A stretch of DNA of 64,000 nucleotides. Origin: Adineta vaga. Taxonomy: Eukaryota; Rotifera. The position numbers were made by a program, and so were the translations under genes. The stretch is from positions 7,998,001 through 8,062,000 of the forward strand of contig CP075492.1 in the NCBI GenBank assembly GCA_021613535.1, in the 5' to 3' direction. Below, piece after piece: positions 20,323 to 33,426 of the stretch. How positions within the stretch are numbered: position 1 is the first letter of the stretch; every line of letters starts with the position of its first letter. A model generated the notes under the pieces. The model was not told the origin of the DNA. It did not search any database and saw only the letters and a program-made list of their open reading frames with translations.

Positions 20323-23300
20323 TTAGATTGGTAAATGTACTTGACCATAGAAATCAATTTCATCATCAAATATACTTCCTTCTTCTTCATCTCCATCAAG
20401 CTAAATAGAAAACAAAAGAGATTGAATGCAGATTTTCCAATAAGCAAAAAAAACAACAAATCATTTTACTTCATTGAGTTCGCGTTCAGTAAAAACACAT
20501 GGAAGACACCATTTTCGAAGTGGGACAAGTAGAACAAGTATAAACGGGAAAAGAAAGGCAAAACTTGTTATTTTTATGGCAATTAATAACCCAGCAGCAA
20601 TAATTTGAATAATTGTATAAATAAAACGTTTTGTCTGTCGAACCTAACGAAAGAAATCAATCATGTTAAGAAAAATAATAATTAAAGACAAACTCGTCTT
20701 AAATATCCAACATTGGGATGATATTTCGTTGGTATAAAGATCATTTTCATTCGACTAAATAATTGTGTACCTGGGATGGAAACAATACCAAAATATAAAA
20801 ATATACCAAATAGAGCAGCCACTGGAATTTTACGAATAATTGTTCCGGCAAAGATTGTACAACCAATAAGAATATGTACACCTATATTTGTTAAACGTTG
20901 ATCTTTTATATCAATTAAACGAGGTTTTTCTCCGGGTGCATGAGTTTTACTGTATCGCGAGAGACTAGCAACATGAGCAATACTTCGAACAGGTGCTGCA
21001 CATATCCATGGAAGTCCAAAAAGTCCACTGATAGATATCAAAACACCTGTAATGAAACAAAATGAAATGAAGCGTCAAAAATGAATCAAAACATTTCTTT
21101 CTACCTGCAATAAGAATATCAAGATGATAACCAGTTCCTTTAATTACTTTCGATGAATGAACACATTTGAGTTTAGACTGTATCATAATGCTTTAGAAAA
21201 AAGAAAGAATTTGCGATTTATTCATGTAGTTTTGTCAATTTTCTTTTACCTAGTTAATTCTACTTCGAAAAACAGCACCACAGAGATTAGGACAGCAGGA
21301 AATGATGATGCAAAATAAGCCCACAATGGAATACTTCGACGAAATGGTGATATAAACCAGAGATTTCCACGTTCTCGATCACTAGGTCGAATAGACCTTG
21401 GTACAGTAATTTTCTAAAATAAAACAAGAATTTTCTTTATTGATACTCCTTTTGTAAAGGTTACCTGAGTTAAACTATGACCACCTGTATTTTTCGTTAT
21501 TAACATATCAAACAGCACCATACATATCAAAGCAATTGTCATTCCAAAATCACTTAATGTTTGTCTTGTCTAAAAAGAAACGAAAATCATTAATAAGAAA
21601 TAAATTATTTAAAGAAGTTTACTTACTGTTCGACCAAAGAAATTACTTCGTCGAAAACGTTTCAATGCTACAGAAATAAAGCACGTACCAAGAAGAATAA
21701 TAAATGAAAGAAGTGCTTTATTAGGTAAATTAGTTTCGTCGCTTGAGATTGACGTATAATTTGATTTTAATAGAGAAGATGACGATGATGTGTAACGTTT
21801 CGGTGAGATACACTGATAGCATGAATAATTTGATAATGAAAAATTTTCCGGATAAGTATAAGGAGTATCAAATGACAATGTTGTATTGAATAGAGATGAT
21901 ATATTACATGAACATGTTAATGGATAATCATAATGATAATTAGATAGAACTGGATTCGAACGAAAGATCTTATAGAAAGAGAGAGTGATAGATAGATAGA
22001 ATAGTTTTATTGGATGATTTACCTTGTAGAGCTTTTTAAATGGTTCATAGAGATAAATAACAGCAATAATTAGTGCAAAAATTTCTTCAGTAAATCGTGT
22101 GACATGACGAATCATAAAACTTCCTTCAAATGCCACTAGGAGAATTATAAACAATGTGGTCCATAGACTAACACAACAGCGAACAGTCCAAAAATCTGCT
22201 TGTAATGAATGACAGAGCTAAAGAAAAACATAATTCAATTTTTGATCTTTAGTTTTGAATAGAAAAGCAAGTCAAAATTTTTATTATTGCGAGTACATTT
22301 TGTCTTTAAGAGAAGTGCCAAACACTTGAATAAGAATAGATCCGGAACTTAGCTCTGATATATTTCTAAGAAAATGATTCTTTATGAATCTCTATCGACA
22401 ATTCTCCAGCTTTCAATAGATATATTTACATCATAAACCATTTCTTCAAAGACAAGAAATGGTCCAGTTGGTCCAAGAATCATCAATGGCTGTCCACTAA
22501 CAAATCCAAATAAGAAACCATTGACTGACGATGCTATTAACATTTCATTAACACCCAATCTATTATTTGTTTTATCAGCTAAACAAACAAATAAATGATT
22601 GACAATATTTTCTCGACAAATAGAACATTTTTCTTTACCTATAATACCACCGAATGTTAATGCTGGTGCAAGACATGCAATAAACATAAAGACAAGACTC
22701 ACAAAACAATTCAGACTAAATGCATCTAGAAAATCGGATTTATAATGATCGTAACGACGACGCATTTCACGACAAACACCACCAAAAACAAAGCCACTTC
22801 GTTGAAAAGGATCTTCATCATGTTTATCACGAGATAATGAAGACATTTGTGCTAAAAAATAGATTTTATAGGAAATACAACGATCATACTTCAAACGACA
22901 TACATAATAGAATTTTTGCTGCTAAAATAAAAAACAAGTCGATTTATAAGTAAATTAACTATTCTAATAAATATCTACCTTGTGATGGTTGATGTTCAGT
23001 ATCATGTAATCGATCAATATATTGAGATTGTAATCGAGTTGAACGTCGTTTCATATTCATTTTCTTCATTTTATTTGTTTCAATAATTGGTAATAATAAT
23101 TCTTTATCGAAATCACCCGGTGGCAAAACAATTGAATCCGAAAGAAAATCATTAACACCTTGAAGTAAATCACGACGATCCATTGCTTGATAAGCAGTTT
23201 CTCGAAAATTCTAATAGAAGAGAAAATGAAGCAAAAACGTTTTTTTTTCAAATTCTAATAAATACCAAAGTACTAAAAAGTGTGCTTAATGCACGACCAA

Positions 23301-26300
23301 TTTCTAGATATTCTTCCATAGCTGGACCAATTAATAAAAATAGAAATCGAAGCGGGATGGGAACTTCAGTTATATCATCTAGATATAAAAACAAAATGAC
23401 AGTTTTTTAAGACGAAGAAGAAAAACGATCATTTTTACCAATCAGTTGACCATGTGAAAGTCGAACAAATGCCATAATTGGTCGAGTTAAACTTCTCACA
23501 CTACCAATAAGTACTTCAGCACATTCAGCATTTTCCGAAACACATCGCATAACATCAGACTAGAATTAAACAAAACAAAAAAACATAACCTATATTTCAA
23601 ATTACATATATGAATCGTCTCAAGAGATACGAAAATTGATTACAATCAAAAATTGTTTGAATTTATGAACATTTTTAATATATAATTAGTCTCCTGAGAG
23701 ATTATTGATTTCATATTAGAAAATTTGAATTTAGTTAATGTCGATTATTGACACAAAATCTGTTCGATATTTATATATTCGACTTCAAATAAAATTAATT
23801 TGCCGGCAAAAAAACATCATATCATCATCATGTTGTCTAGGGTTGACGACGCATAAAATTGTCAGAAGAACTCAAATCATTCATCACTCAAAAATCTTTC
23901 ATTTAGTTCTCTTTCGAGATTTATTTACTTTATATGAATCACGATTTTTCTTCGATGAGCTTTGAGATGTTCGTTGCATAGAAACACCTTGTGTAACAGA
24001 TAGACGATGCATTTGATTGACACTATCATTACTATTATAATCCGTATTCGAATCAATATGATCCAATGAACATTTGTTTGGTTGTAGATCAGGTGCAATC
24101 GTTTCTTCAGTGTTATCATACTAGAAACGAGAGATGAAATGATGAAATTTAAGAGAAGTAATAACCAACTTTGACGACAAGACTTCGAAGATTTTTATTC
24201 AGGTCACCATTGATTTTCGAATCTAGGAGACTCATACGTCGATTATTTGTATCAAGATTACTTTGTTCATTTTTACGAAATGCTAAACTTGCTCGACGGC
24301 CAGATGTTGTTGGAGGACAATCAACAGTTGATGATCGACGACGATAAGAACGTGCTTCAGGATGTCTAAAAATTTTCATTGAATTCAAATCATTCATTGA
24401 ATAAAAGAATTCCATTCATTCATACTTATGAACGCTTGTTAAACGACGAAGAATTTCATCTTTTACATCTTTATTCATTTGTCCATTAGCAATTGCATCG
24501 TTAAGAATTGCTTCGTATATACACTCAAGTTTTTCTTCTTCAAGGTCAAGTAATACAATGCCTATAATAGAGAAAATAGAACAAAGAATCAAACTTTAAA
24601 ACATAGAATAATTAGTGTTAAATACAGACAATTTCCACCATTTCTTATTCTCCAGAGAAATCCAATCAATTAAAATGATGTTATTTTCACAAAATTTTAC
24701 TTCGCTGTAACTTCAAAATCCATAAGGATTATTACAAAAAATATGGATGCGATGTAGCTATTTTAAGATACACGCTATCTTGTTAATAAAGAGTACTAAC
24801 ATTTTAATCATCTTCTCAGTTGACAATTCATCAAACAAATGAAAACTTCGAGCACATACACACAATCTACTTACCATATTGTAATCCTCGACGTAATTCA
24901 AGTAAACTATGAAAATTCAAACAACCAATACGTGGAGCTAAAAAAATGAACAAATGAATAAGATCGAATTAAACCAATCTGATATACCTTGCCAACGTTC
25001 CATTTCAAAATCATAATCTTCTTCATATCGAATCCATCTAATAATTAATATTGAATATAAAAAATTGGATTGATTCATTGAATCCATTTCTTACCTTGCA
25101 CATTCATGCCATTGATATTCATTCGTATCGACTTCTTTTAATTCTTGCAATTCAATAAATAATTCATTTGGTGTATGATCAACTGACTATGAGGATAAAT
25201 GAAAATTATTTATTTCCAAGAACAAGAGAAACATTCTCTTACAGATCTTCCTGTATGTGCTCGTTTATGGCTAGCTCGTTGATTGCTAGCTAATACACTA
25301 AGTCCACGTCGTTTTCCTGTACTAGATAAACTAGTTGAACTCCCAGCTAAAGGCACACCAGGAGGAGATAATGTCGAAGCAGTGGATCGTGATAACAGAA
25401 GTTTTGAAGGTATCGTTGGTGTACCAGGACAAGATATTGGACTATAAAAATCTTTGAAAACAAGAACGAAAACAATTTTGATCTGATTGTATTACAAAAC
25501 GTTCATTCTCATACCTTTCAAACTTATGTTATCCATGTTAACAGGTGATGTTGTGGATGTTTCAACCGTAGATGTTTCAGACTGCATAATTGTTCCCGTT
25601 TCATCATGTGTGACAACAATGAATGGAACAATAGTAGTATTATTATTACTACAGGAATCGTTTCTAAAACTAATGATGATAAGAAAAATATTTTTGCGTT
25701 CTCATATCTCTTAACACAGTCAGTTTGTTAAGATGTGCGTTTTCTTTCTTCTTGCTTTCTCGTCTAATTTGATCATATTCTTGGTAGAATCGATAGGGTG
25801 CACGGATGAATCGGAAACTGAGAATGACACATTAGTAGTAGTAGTAGTATTAGTAGTAGGAAAAGAAAGCAATCGAAGGAAAAAAAAATATAGGTACCAG
25901 CGTGTCGATTAGGTCAATTTAGTTCGAGCAATTGCCGATGTTATTTTTTCAAACAGTAGGAGTATATAAAAAGCTTTTTCTTCTATTTATTCTTTTACAG
26001 TTCAGTACTCTTCGAAAAAAGATGATGATAATGATATGCCTATTGAGAAATGTTCTTGTTTTCTCTCGATCTATCAAACGACAAATCATTGGAACTGAAC
26101 AAGTTTTTTTTTTCAATAATTCTGTTAGTTAACTATAGAAGTCCATAAATATATTGATGATGATGATGACAAGAAAGAGAAAAGAAAAGAAACGAGAGAA
26201 GCGAATGTGAGAGAAAAAACACATCTAACTAGTTTTCTATTTGCTTGTATTGATGATTTGTCATGCAAATTGGTACAAAATTTATTACATCGTTCATTAT

Positions 26301-28326
26301 CATTTCGATAGATGATTAGAAACGAACTATATTCGTCGTTCTAGACGAGAAACGATCGAAGAGAAGAAAAAGAGGAAAAGCGAGACGATCTAGAACTGAA
26401 AGAATCACTGCGCCCTAACAATATGAAATATAGTTTCAAATCAATAATGATTTATTCGGACAATAGATAAATACTTTTAGATAAAAGAGAGAGAGAGAGA
26501 GTAAGAGAGCGAAAGAGAGACACGGAAAAGTTTGATTTCTTTCTTTATATTTCTCTTTTGTATAGTTAATAATAAACTTACATACGTGCGTGCTCGTTTT
26601 TTATTGCTCTAGAAAATTGTCAATAATCCTGGTGAGAAAAAAAACGTAAAGCGAAGAATAATAAATCTTAGTTAAATGAAATGGTTTCCGTATAGTAGTC
26701 GAATGTGATGATTGGACTATCTGGCTTTCTCTATTTAATTATTTCTTTAAAAAAAATATATATATAAAAGGAAATACGAGACACTTCATCGTTATATACA
26801 TATAATAATAATAATCATCATCATCATCACATACGTTCGTTGTCATGTGGACATCTTTATAATGCAAAATGATTGCTTTTCTTTTCTAACTAGACAAATA
26901 AAAATGAAGAAGTGTCTTTAAGTATTCATCTTTTCTCATCATTTATATCTAAGAAAAAGAAAAAATGCAATTAAATATTAGATAAAGGAAATATTCACCT
27001 TCATATATACATTCAATAAAGTTCATTCACAAATAAAAAAAAAGAAGAAAAAGAAAATAAGCAAAGACCTAGGATAGCACTTATATCTCGACTAAATAAT
27101 GACAATTCATTCATTCGGAAATCCTTTCCTATGGATTCAAGCAATTGACAATGTATTTTTTATTTATATATATATATTTCTACTTCTATTTCTATTTCTA
27201 TAGAAGAATCCGAAGAAAGATGAAAGAACGTGTTGTTTTGTGTTGAAAATTCTTTGTAGATAGATTTTTTTATTTCTAAATTCATCATTTCCTTTCATTT
27301 CACTTACTCATTTTGATGATGTTGTGTTGGAGTTGGAGTTAACAATTCAGTTGATATTTCATTATTTGATTGATGTAGATGTAATGGATTGACTAAATAA
27401 CAGGAAATCGAATGAAAAACACACGAAAGTTTTCAATTAAATCGTGAAAACTAAACATACGATTTTCTCTAATCTCGTTCAACATAACAAGAAAAATAGT
27501 TGCCTATTGTTTTTTTTTGTGATCAAGAAAGAATATCATCTATACCATGAATAAAGTATCTTTCCAAGTGAATTGGGAAATTTCTTTACTCAAGAGATAG
27601 AATATATTGTCAATCGGTGGTAGATCATTGTGTCTCTAGGATATATTTCTCTACTAATGATAATTTCTTATTCGTCATGAATAGCTTGAGGATAATTTCC
27701 ACTTGTTTGATGTCAGACAGATTTGTCGATTTCTCAATATACACGCGTGAGAAAACTAATCTTTCATTTTTCGATCATCTCTGTTCTTATGAAAAACAAA
27801 AAGAAAACGTTTCTTACCATTATTGTCACTAATCTTCATGAAATTAAATTCCAATAAATCATTCTTCTTATTATTATCACTAATATTATCAATCTCGTCG
27901 ATATCTTCTTCAATTGTTGCCAAAGGTAATATGAGACTTGTTCCAGTCATATCATTACTTCCATTACGATCCATCAATGACTGATTACAAATGCTCGTGC
28001 ATAGAACAGAAAAAAGGAAGAGATGTTTAGATTATTACCTCTATGTAAAAAATAGATCGTTATTATCAAAAGATTCTATTAGAAGAGGGAAAAAGGTGGA
28101 GTAAAACATGAATACAAATCTGTCAAAAGAAAATTATCAATAGTCATTCAGGCGCATATTTATGGACATTGATGAAATAAAAAAAAAAGAAAGGAACAAC
28201 TTCTACCTGTAAGGATATGCTCGTTGTCATCATAACTTTTCTTAGTTCTTTTGCAGCTGAAAACGCGTTCACTTGCCTCATGGGTATGTTGATGAATATG
28301 TTCGACACTTCTCGCCTCATCATCAT
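20323..28326 (-). CDS. SLC4A: SLC4-family anion exchanger (AE type), many short exons
   Basis: Plasma-membrane bicarbonate/chloride transporter. The C-terminal part (20323-23000) is the membrane domain: QRSGFVFGGVCREMRRRY, LAPALTFGGIIG, QPLMILGPTGPFLVFEE, AFEGSFMIRHVTRFTEEIFA, FGLPWICAAPVRSIAHVASL, FGIFLYFGIVSIPGTQLFSR and IPTKYHPNVGYLRRV. It ends FYGQVHLPI. The cytoplasmic domain lies at about 23.0-25.2 kb, with FLIGPAMEEYLEIGRALSTLF on the minus strand near 23330, ARWIRYEEDYDFEMERW, and LNFHSLLELRRGLQYG. Further N-terminal exons follow at 25443-25240, 25671-25517, 25819-about 25730, 27393-27312 and about 27974-27825; their splice phases agree. An exon at 28326-about 28206 (MMMRREVSNIF) joins the 27974 exon in phase 0, so the start could be 28326 or the Met at 27974. 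The AE-like RSG..FGG..R.MRRRY motif favours AE over NBC-type members. Confidence 0.88.
25820..27311. other. Long intron in the SLC4 gene
   Basis: About 1.5 kb without a convincing exon. It holds simple repeats (GA run at 26484-26520, TAA/TCA run near 26804-26829), runs of A and T, and (GTA)n near 25836. A second promoter could sit here, but I cannot show one. Confidence 0.4.
26484..26520. repeat. GA-rich simple repeat
   Basis: Nearly perfect GA dinucleotide run with a few interruptions, inside the long SLC4 intron. Such runs can bind GAGA-type factors or be neutral; nothing here decides. Confidence 0.7.
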
Positions 28327-28991
28327 TGTGTCCAATAAGAAGAACACTTTAGTGAAAAGAAGAAAAAATGTTCTTTCTTAATATTTGTTGTTGTTGATGA
28401 TGTTTGCATTCACTTTTTTCCTCTTTACTTATTACATTAATCTATTTTGTTTTAAGTATTATTCAACTAGAGAGATTGAAGAATCATCCAGATCTGCAGA
28501 TTAAAAAAGTACGGATCAGAAGTGTTATGTTTTATTTTTATTCTAAATCATCCGACTAGAATATCATTCATAAAACTACTCGAAGTCAAACCAACATACA
28601 ACATATATCTTGAAGAAAAAATCTTCATCTGATGGATTTTCTTATGACAGTTAATCAACTTCACATGGAAAAAAGAATTATTCTATTTTCCTAGTAGAAC
28701 AAGAACTTCCTTTTCTGTTAACGATATTTTCCATAGAAATCTCAATTTATATTAACTTTAACAAAGACAAAAAAAAAGAAAACAATTTCCTGTTCATTTT
28801 TGTTCTTTAGTTTTGACTGATAGAAAATAATATCCGTCTATACTGGTCTCTATTAAGTTGGACTAAGAAGATTAAACTTCTTATTTTGATTAAGATAAAA
28901 ATAATACATCTACGTGTTTGTTTTCTTTTTATTTCATATTCTTATGATGACATTTGACAAAGAAACAAATAACGATTATTTTTTTTTCTCC
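28327..28991. other. Intergenic region upstream of SLC4 and downstream of the small peptide gene
   Basis: About 660 AT-rich bases that should hold the SLC4 promoter and the 3' UTR of the peptide gene at 28992. No coding frame or repeat of note. Confidence 0.4.
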
Positions 28992-29246
28992 TTAAAAGTC
29001 AATTAAACGTTTACGATTTTGTCGTGCAATAAACGAATAACCATATGGTAAACTTTCTTCAGGAGTATCATCGTTAAATATATTGGCCAATTCATGTCGT
29101 TGTAAATAACCAAAGTCACGTTTTAATCGAAAATTCAATGGATGATGATTAATTTTTAAGTCAGTTGATGATGCTGATGGATAAGCATCCATACATTGAC
29201 TAGTAATTAATAGAACGACGAGTAATGGAATTGTAGATGCAATCAT
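28992..29246 (-). CDS. Small secreted peptide precursor with dibasic cleavage sites
   Basis: Single-exon ORF of 84 residues. The first ~22 residues (MIASTIPLLVVLLITSQCMDA) form a clean signal peptide. A short spacer ends in RLKR, a prohormone-convertase type site. A candidate peptide of about 35 residues follows (starting DFGYLQRHELANIF), then a second basic site NRKR and a four-residue tail LIDF with no amidation Gly. The layout is that of a neuropeptide or secreted hormone precursor. I recognise no family. A TATA-like box on the minus strand lies about 45 bases upstream of the ATG, fitting a short, strongly expressed transcript. The coding call rests on the signal peptide, processing sites and promoter. 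Confidence 0.65.
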   Translation of the reverse strand: MIASTIPLLVVLLITSQCMDAYPSASSTDLKINHHPLNFRLKRDFGYLQRHELANIFNDDTPEESLPYGYSFIARQNRKRLIDF

Positions 29247-29289
29247 GATGAGTTATAGTATGATCACTTGATGACAACAATCGCAAATG

Positions 29290-29297
29290 TTATATAG
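29290..29297 (-). promoter_or_regulatory. TATA-like box of the small peptide gene
   Basis: Minus strand reads CTATATAAC, about 45 bases upstream of the ATG at 29246. The spacing allows a start site about 25-30 bases downstream and a very short leader. Confidence 0.5.
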
Positions 29298-30906
29298 ATG
29301 AACAAATGCTCGATGTTCATTTTTATTTATTCATCAAGTTTATTTACGGTTCTATAAATTAATTCGAAATTTGAGTATGATTAATCATTAGAAAATACTA
29401 CTACGTAATTCATTTCGAGACAATGAAATTTGTTTAATTTTTTAACGAGATTTTCTTATTGTATTGAAGTTTATCGATTAACTATTATGAATGATGATCG
29501 ATTTTAAAGAAAAGAAAAAGAAAAGTAAATGAATTCATTTCAAGATTTTCTGTTTTGATATATTATGATTTATCGAAATAGAAATGAATTGACGTCATAA
29601 CTGAAAATATAATACTGTTGACAATAAAGAAAACTCGAATTACATAGCAATATAATTATATCTCTTTGATTAACTTGATTAATTAAGAGATGATATATGA
29701 TAAATCTCAACCTATATTGTCGTTCTCATTTTCTCAAATGACTGTCAACAAAAAGAATTGACCTTCCGAATTGTATCATATTTAGATGAGAAAAATTGTA
29801 CTTCAATATCGATATTTGAATCAGAATAGAGCCAGCGTTTCTTCAGATATTAATTTTAGATGTATTAACAAATGTTAAATATACCTGAAAAGACAACTGT
29901 CATGTCAATGATCATCTATAAATGTAGATTTAGTTTTAAGAATCATCAATGTCTATGTAAATATAACCTACTTCACCGTTGTCTGATTCTAATGTTTAAT
30001 GAAGTAAATCTCCGACAAGTTTACATTTCAGACAACTAGGTACTTGAGTTATTCAATAATAATAATACAGGGAATTTCAACATTTATTCATAGAAGGTCA
30101 CCTATAATTTGTACCTTCATTTCAATTCACTAACAGATAAAAAGACTTTGATCTTTGTCAACAAGTGGACTTTTGTTTTTACAATACAATCAACATCACC
30201 TGGATCTTCATCGTAAATAATACCGATGAGCATGTCTAAGCTGTGATCAAGAGAATTAATTTACACCTCACAGCATGTACGATGGATTACATGGATAAAT
30301 ACACTTTCATGAGAGTATTTTTATAAAATTGTTCTTAGAAATCACGAGTACTACTGATTCGTCATTGAAATACTCATCTATTCTCGTCAATGAGAAAACA
30401 GAGACTTTCTATATGTACATACTTTATTTATTTATTTATTTTCTTTGCAAATCAAATAGAAAATTCAGTTAACGTAGAAATTCAATTAAAATTGATACTA
30501 TAAATAGATTTTCATGTCCAGATGATACAACTGTAGATTTTCTAAAATAACGATCGATGTGAAGAAATGAAAACTATCATCAAAATTCTTAAGAGATATG
30601 ATTTAATTTACTCTTTTAGTTGAATAGAATCATAAGTAGATTGTGAGCTGATTTATATCAAGTCTTGTCCTCTTACATGTATCGCTAAAATCATTCATAC
30701 TTAAACAATATTTACATGCAGATTATGGTGATGATGCTGTTTTCCTAACGAAAAGTTAGGAATCTTTAATGGATCATTAATCAATAGATATTTGTTATAT
30801 TTATCGAGTTTATTTACTGTTCTATGATTCGTCGAGAAATTTGAGAATGCATGAATATAGAAAACAAGAAAGACACTTTGATATTTGAGTTGATAAAAAA
30901 AATCAT
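29298..30906. other. Long intergenic region with a decayed DTD1 copy
   Basis: About 1.6 kb between the peptide gene and the DTD1 stop. A degenerate DTD1 segment lies at about 30172-30262 (entered separately). A ~50-base stretch near 29328-29382 (cggttctataaattaattcg) resembles one near 30797-30850 just beyond the DTD1 stop (ctgttctatgattcgtcgag), as expected if the whole DTD1 region was duplicated. The rest is AT-rich with no other coding signal. Confidence 0.5.
30172..30262 (-). pseudogene. Degenerate partial copy of DTD1
   Basis: Read on the minus strand, about 30 codons run in frame and resemble DTD1: LIGIIYDEDPGDVDCIVK against LIGITHDDEPSDIDYIVKK in the intact gene. An in-frame stop lies just upstream, and the conserved N- and C-terminal parts are missing, so this is a relic. 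By eye the nucleotides are about three-quarters identical to 31388-31480. It lies about 1.2 kb from the functional gene in the same orientation, so it looks like an old tandem duplicate. Confidence 0.72.
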
Positions 30907-31536
30907 TTAATCCTCATCGGCAGTCGTTGTTGCATTGGATTTTTTTGATCGACTATCAAGAATAATTGTTACTGGACCATCATTTTCTACAATATAAAGA
31001 AATTTAATGCATTATCTTTAGCGAGATCAGATAACTTAATGAAAATGGACATAAACTTAATCATTTCAGAGTTTTAGATACATATAGTCGATCGTTTGAA
31101 GTTACTTATACTTGCAGATAAACATACCGATATTCACATTCATCATTGCTCCAAATTGTCCATCGAAAATTCTTTCCGATTTATAACTTTGTTTCAATTG
31201 ACTTAACAATTTTTCATAGACTACTTTCGATTGTTCACCTGACATGGACAAATGAAAATCTGGTTTTGTTCCTTTTAATGTCGCATGCAAAGTAAATTGA
31301 CTGACACACAAGAGACTTCCATCTATCTCAACAACATTTCGACTCCAATTTTTATTTCCATCAATAGATGGCCACAATCGAATTGAAAGTAATTTTTTCA
31401 CAATATAATCAATATCACTTGGTTCATCATCATGAGTAATGCCGATGAGTACGCATAGACCGCGGTCAATTGAACTAATCAAATCATCACCTACTCGAAC
31501 ACTCGCGCGAAGAACACGTTGGATCACAGCACGCAT
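30907..31536 (-). CDS. DTD1: D-aminoacyl-tRNA deacylase 1 (DTD1)
   Basis: Removes D-amino acids (and Gly) from mischarged tRNA; cytoplasmic proofreading enzyme. Exon 1 starts MRAVIQRVLRASVRVGDD and holds LCVLIGITHDDEPSDIDYIVKK, LRLWPSIDG-like IRLWPSIDGNKNWSRN, the catalytic-region motif SLLCVSQFTLHATLKG, and DGQFGAMMNVNI. Exon 2 begins ENDGPVTIIL and ends ATTTADED. The SQFTL and NDGPVT (Gly-cis-Pro) motifs of the family are both intact. The upstream in-frame extension (to 31590) is ignored because the family starts at MRAV/MKAV. An intron of about 150 bases separates the exons. Full length for the family (about 150 residues). Confidence 0.95.
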
Positions 31537-31705
31537 ATTTATCTGAATTTGAGAACAAATTAAATAATATATATTTTGATGAATTAACACATGAAGCTAA
31601 AACACATTGTATGACATTGACCCGAATAAAGGGAAAAGATTCTTAAATAAATTTACGACAAAACAAAACGACAAAAAAAAAGCAAAAATAAAGAAATCTG
31701 ACATT

Positions 31706-33426
31706 TTATGCGTAGTCACGCGGTGCATAGCGTTGTTGTTGATGAATAGAATGTGCCGGATTTGTTGCTGAACTATCTCTCTAGAAGAAGAAAAAAAGAA
31801 AAAAAGCTATAATCGGATCTGTTAATTACGTAGACAATAACCTACTACACGATTAGAATAATTGCCATTGTCATCGGGATAATATCTTATCATTTCCTGA
31901 GGATTATTATTGTTTGCACCAGTTATTGTCATCGGTATAGTATTGTCTTGATTGACTACTGCTCGTAAATTGAGAAAGCTCGGTGGTAATGGACCACATA
32001 AAGTAGCGAAACAATTTAATAATCCATTGCCTCGAGAGAATGGATTAATTTGATTTTCTCCATGATGAGATGTACTCCAGGAGTCTTTAATCTAAATGTG
32101 AATAACAAGATTTTTCATTTTGATTCTACTAAGATTAAATAGATAAATACATACATCTTCATTTGTTGTTATACTGCGACAAATCAAATATGTATGATAA
32201 CTCCAGAGACCAATAATGGACCAAATGGAAAAGAAACAGATGAGTGCTTCGACCATTGTTGCTGGTGTTTCACGAATAGCATCAGCAACTGTAGAATTAC
32301 TTTGTGAGCCTATTTATAATCATAAAGAATGACATTTATCTAACTTTTCTTTCTCTAGTCATTAATTCTATAAAATATAGAATGAAACTAAGAAAAGATC
32401 GTTCCAATGGTTGTATTTTAATCAGAATAATCTAATTAAAAAGAATTCCCTCGAGTAGTGACATTGATACGAACCGCTTCCTCTATGAAAAGACGATCTA
32501 ATTGATCAAGTGGTAAGCAAGAATTCGAGTGAAACTCATATAAGTTCATCAATAATGATTTGCATAAAAACTTACGTAAAGCAATATTCACAATGTTAAA
32601 AACAAAGATATAAGTACAAAGCAGTGATAATGATAATAGAAAGAAATAAAAATATCGATAATTTCTTAGACCAACACAATTTCCAACCCATGGACTGAAA
32701 AATAATACATAAAATAGATTATCCAATTTGAAAAAAAGAAAATATTTACCAATGATGATCAAAATTCGCTAAAAAACCATAAAAGAAAATGAAAATATGG
32801 TGATTTTATCTTTCATCTTCTTACCAATGCATGCATTACAAAATGAACAATGCGATACTCTTGGTGGTCGAAAGAGTTTACATGTTTGACAAAATTTCAA
32901 TTGTAGAATATGTCCACTACGCATTTGAAGTTCCATAATTCGACCAGAGAGAGCAACAGTTTGTGAATTATCTAAAATAGACAATGATCTTTAGAAAATT
33001 TCATAGATAAATTCATGATTTTGAACCTATTTTTTCCAGATAAAGTAATTCATCAGGTGTTGCACGAGGAAGAATTCCTGGATCTGTACAAGCCGTTCGT
33101 AAAATGCAACAAATAACTGAGAGAAACAAAATAGCTGCAAAAACTGGTATTGCCGGACTAAGTTCTTTGGTTAAGTAAGGACAACTAAAATGTAAATCGA
33201 CATGATAAAACATTTATAATCTAGGTATCTTACTCAAAAGCAAAGAAAAGACCAGATGTAACAATGATTAACAGAAGTGCGAGTATAAATATACCAATAT
33301 TTTGACCGGTAACACAACGTCCATTACAAAACACACGATTTCGACTTTCGATAAACTAAGAATAAATAAATAACAACAATATGAAAGTTTCTCAAATAAA
33401 TAACAAACCTGCCACTTTCTAACCAT
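31706..33426 (-). CDS. Palmitoyltransferase, ZDHHC9/14/18 type
   Basis: Membrane S-palmitoyltransferase of Golgi or plasma membrane. Exon 1 is tiny (MVRKWQ, 33426-33409) and joins [21 protein letters not shown], a beginning typical of ZDHHC9/14/18. Transmembrane helices follow ([34 protein letters not shown]), then [12 protein letters not shown]. The Cys-rich domain is [23 protein letters not shown] joined to the exon with [19 protein letters not shown]. The catalytic DHHC is intact. Two more helices and a Ser/Asn-rich tail end RYAPRDYA. Six or more short introns. The exact paralogue cannot be set by eye. Confidence 0.9.

Noticed and set aside
25932-26132. Plus-strand ORF with Met and hydrophobic stretch
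   Set aside because: No family, no second exon, lies in a long intron; probably chance.
27617-27832. Plus-strand ORF in the 5' part of the SLC4 gene
   Set aside because: Overlaps the real minus-strand exon and has no homology.
31537-31590. Longer start for DTD1
   Set aside because: The family begins at MRAV/MKAV; the extra residues are not conserved and lie in an AT-rich leader.
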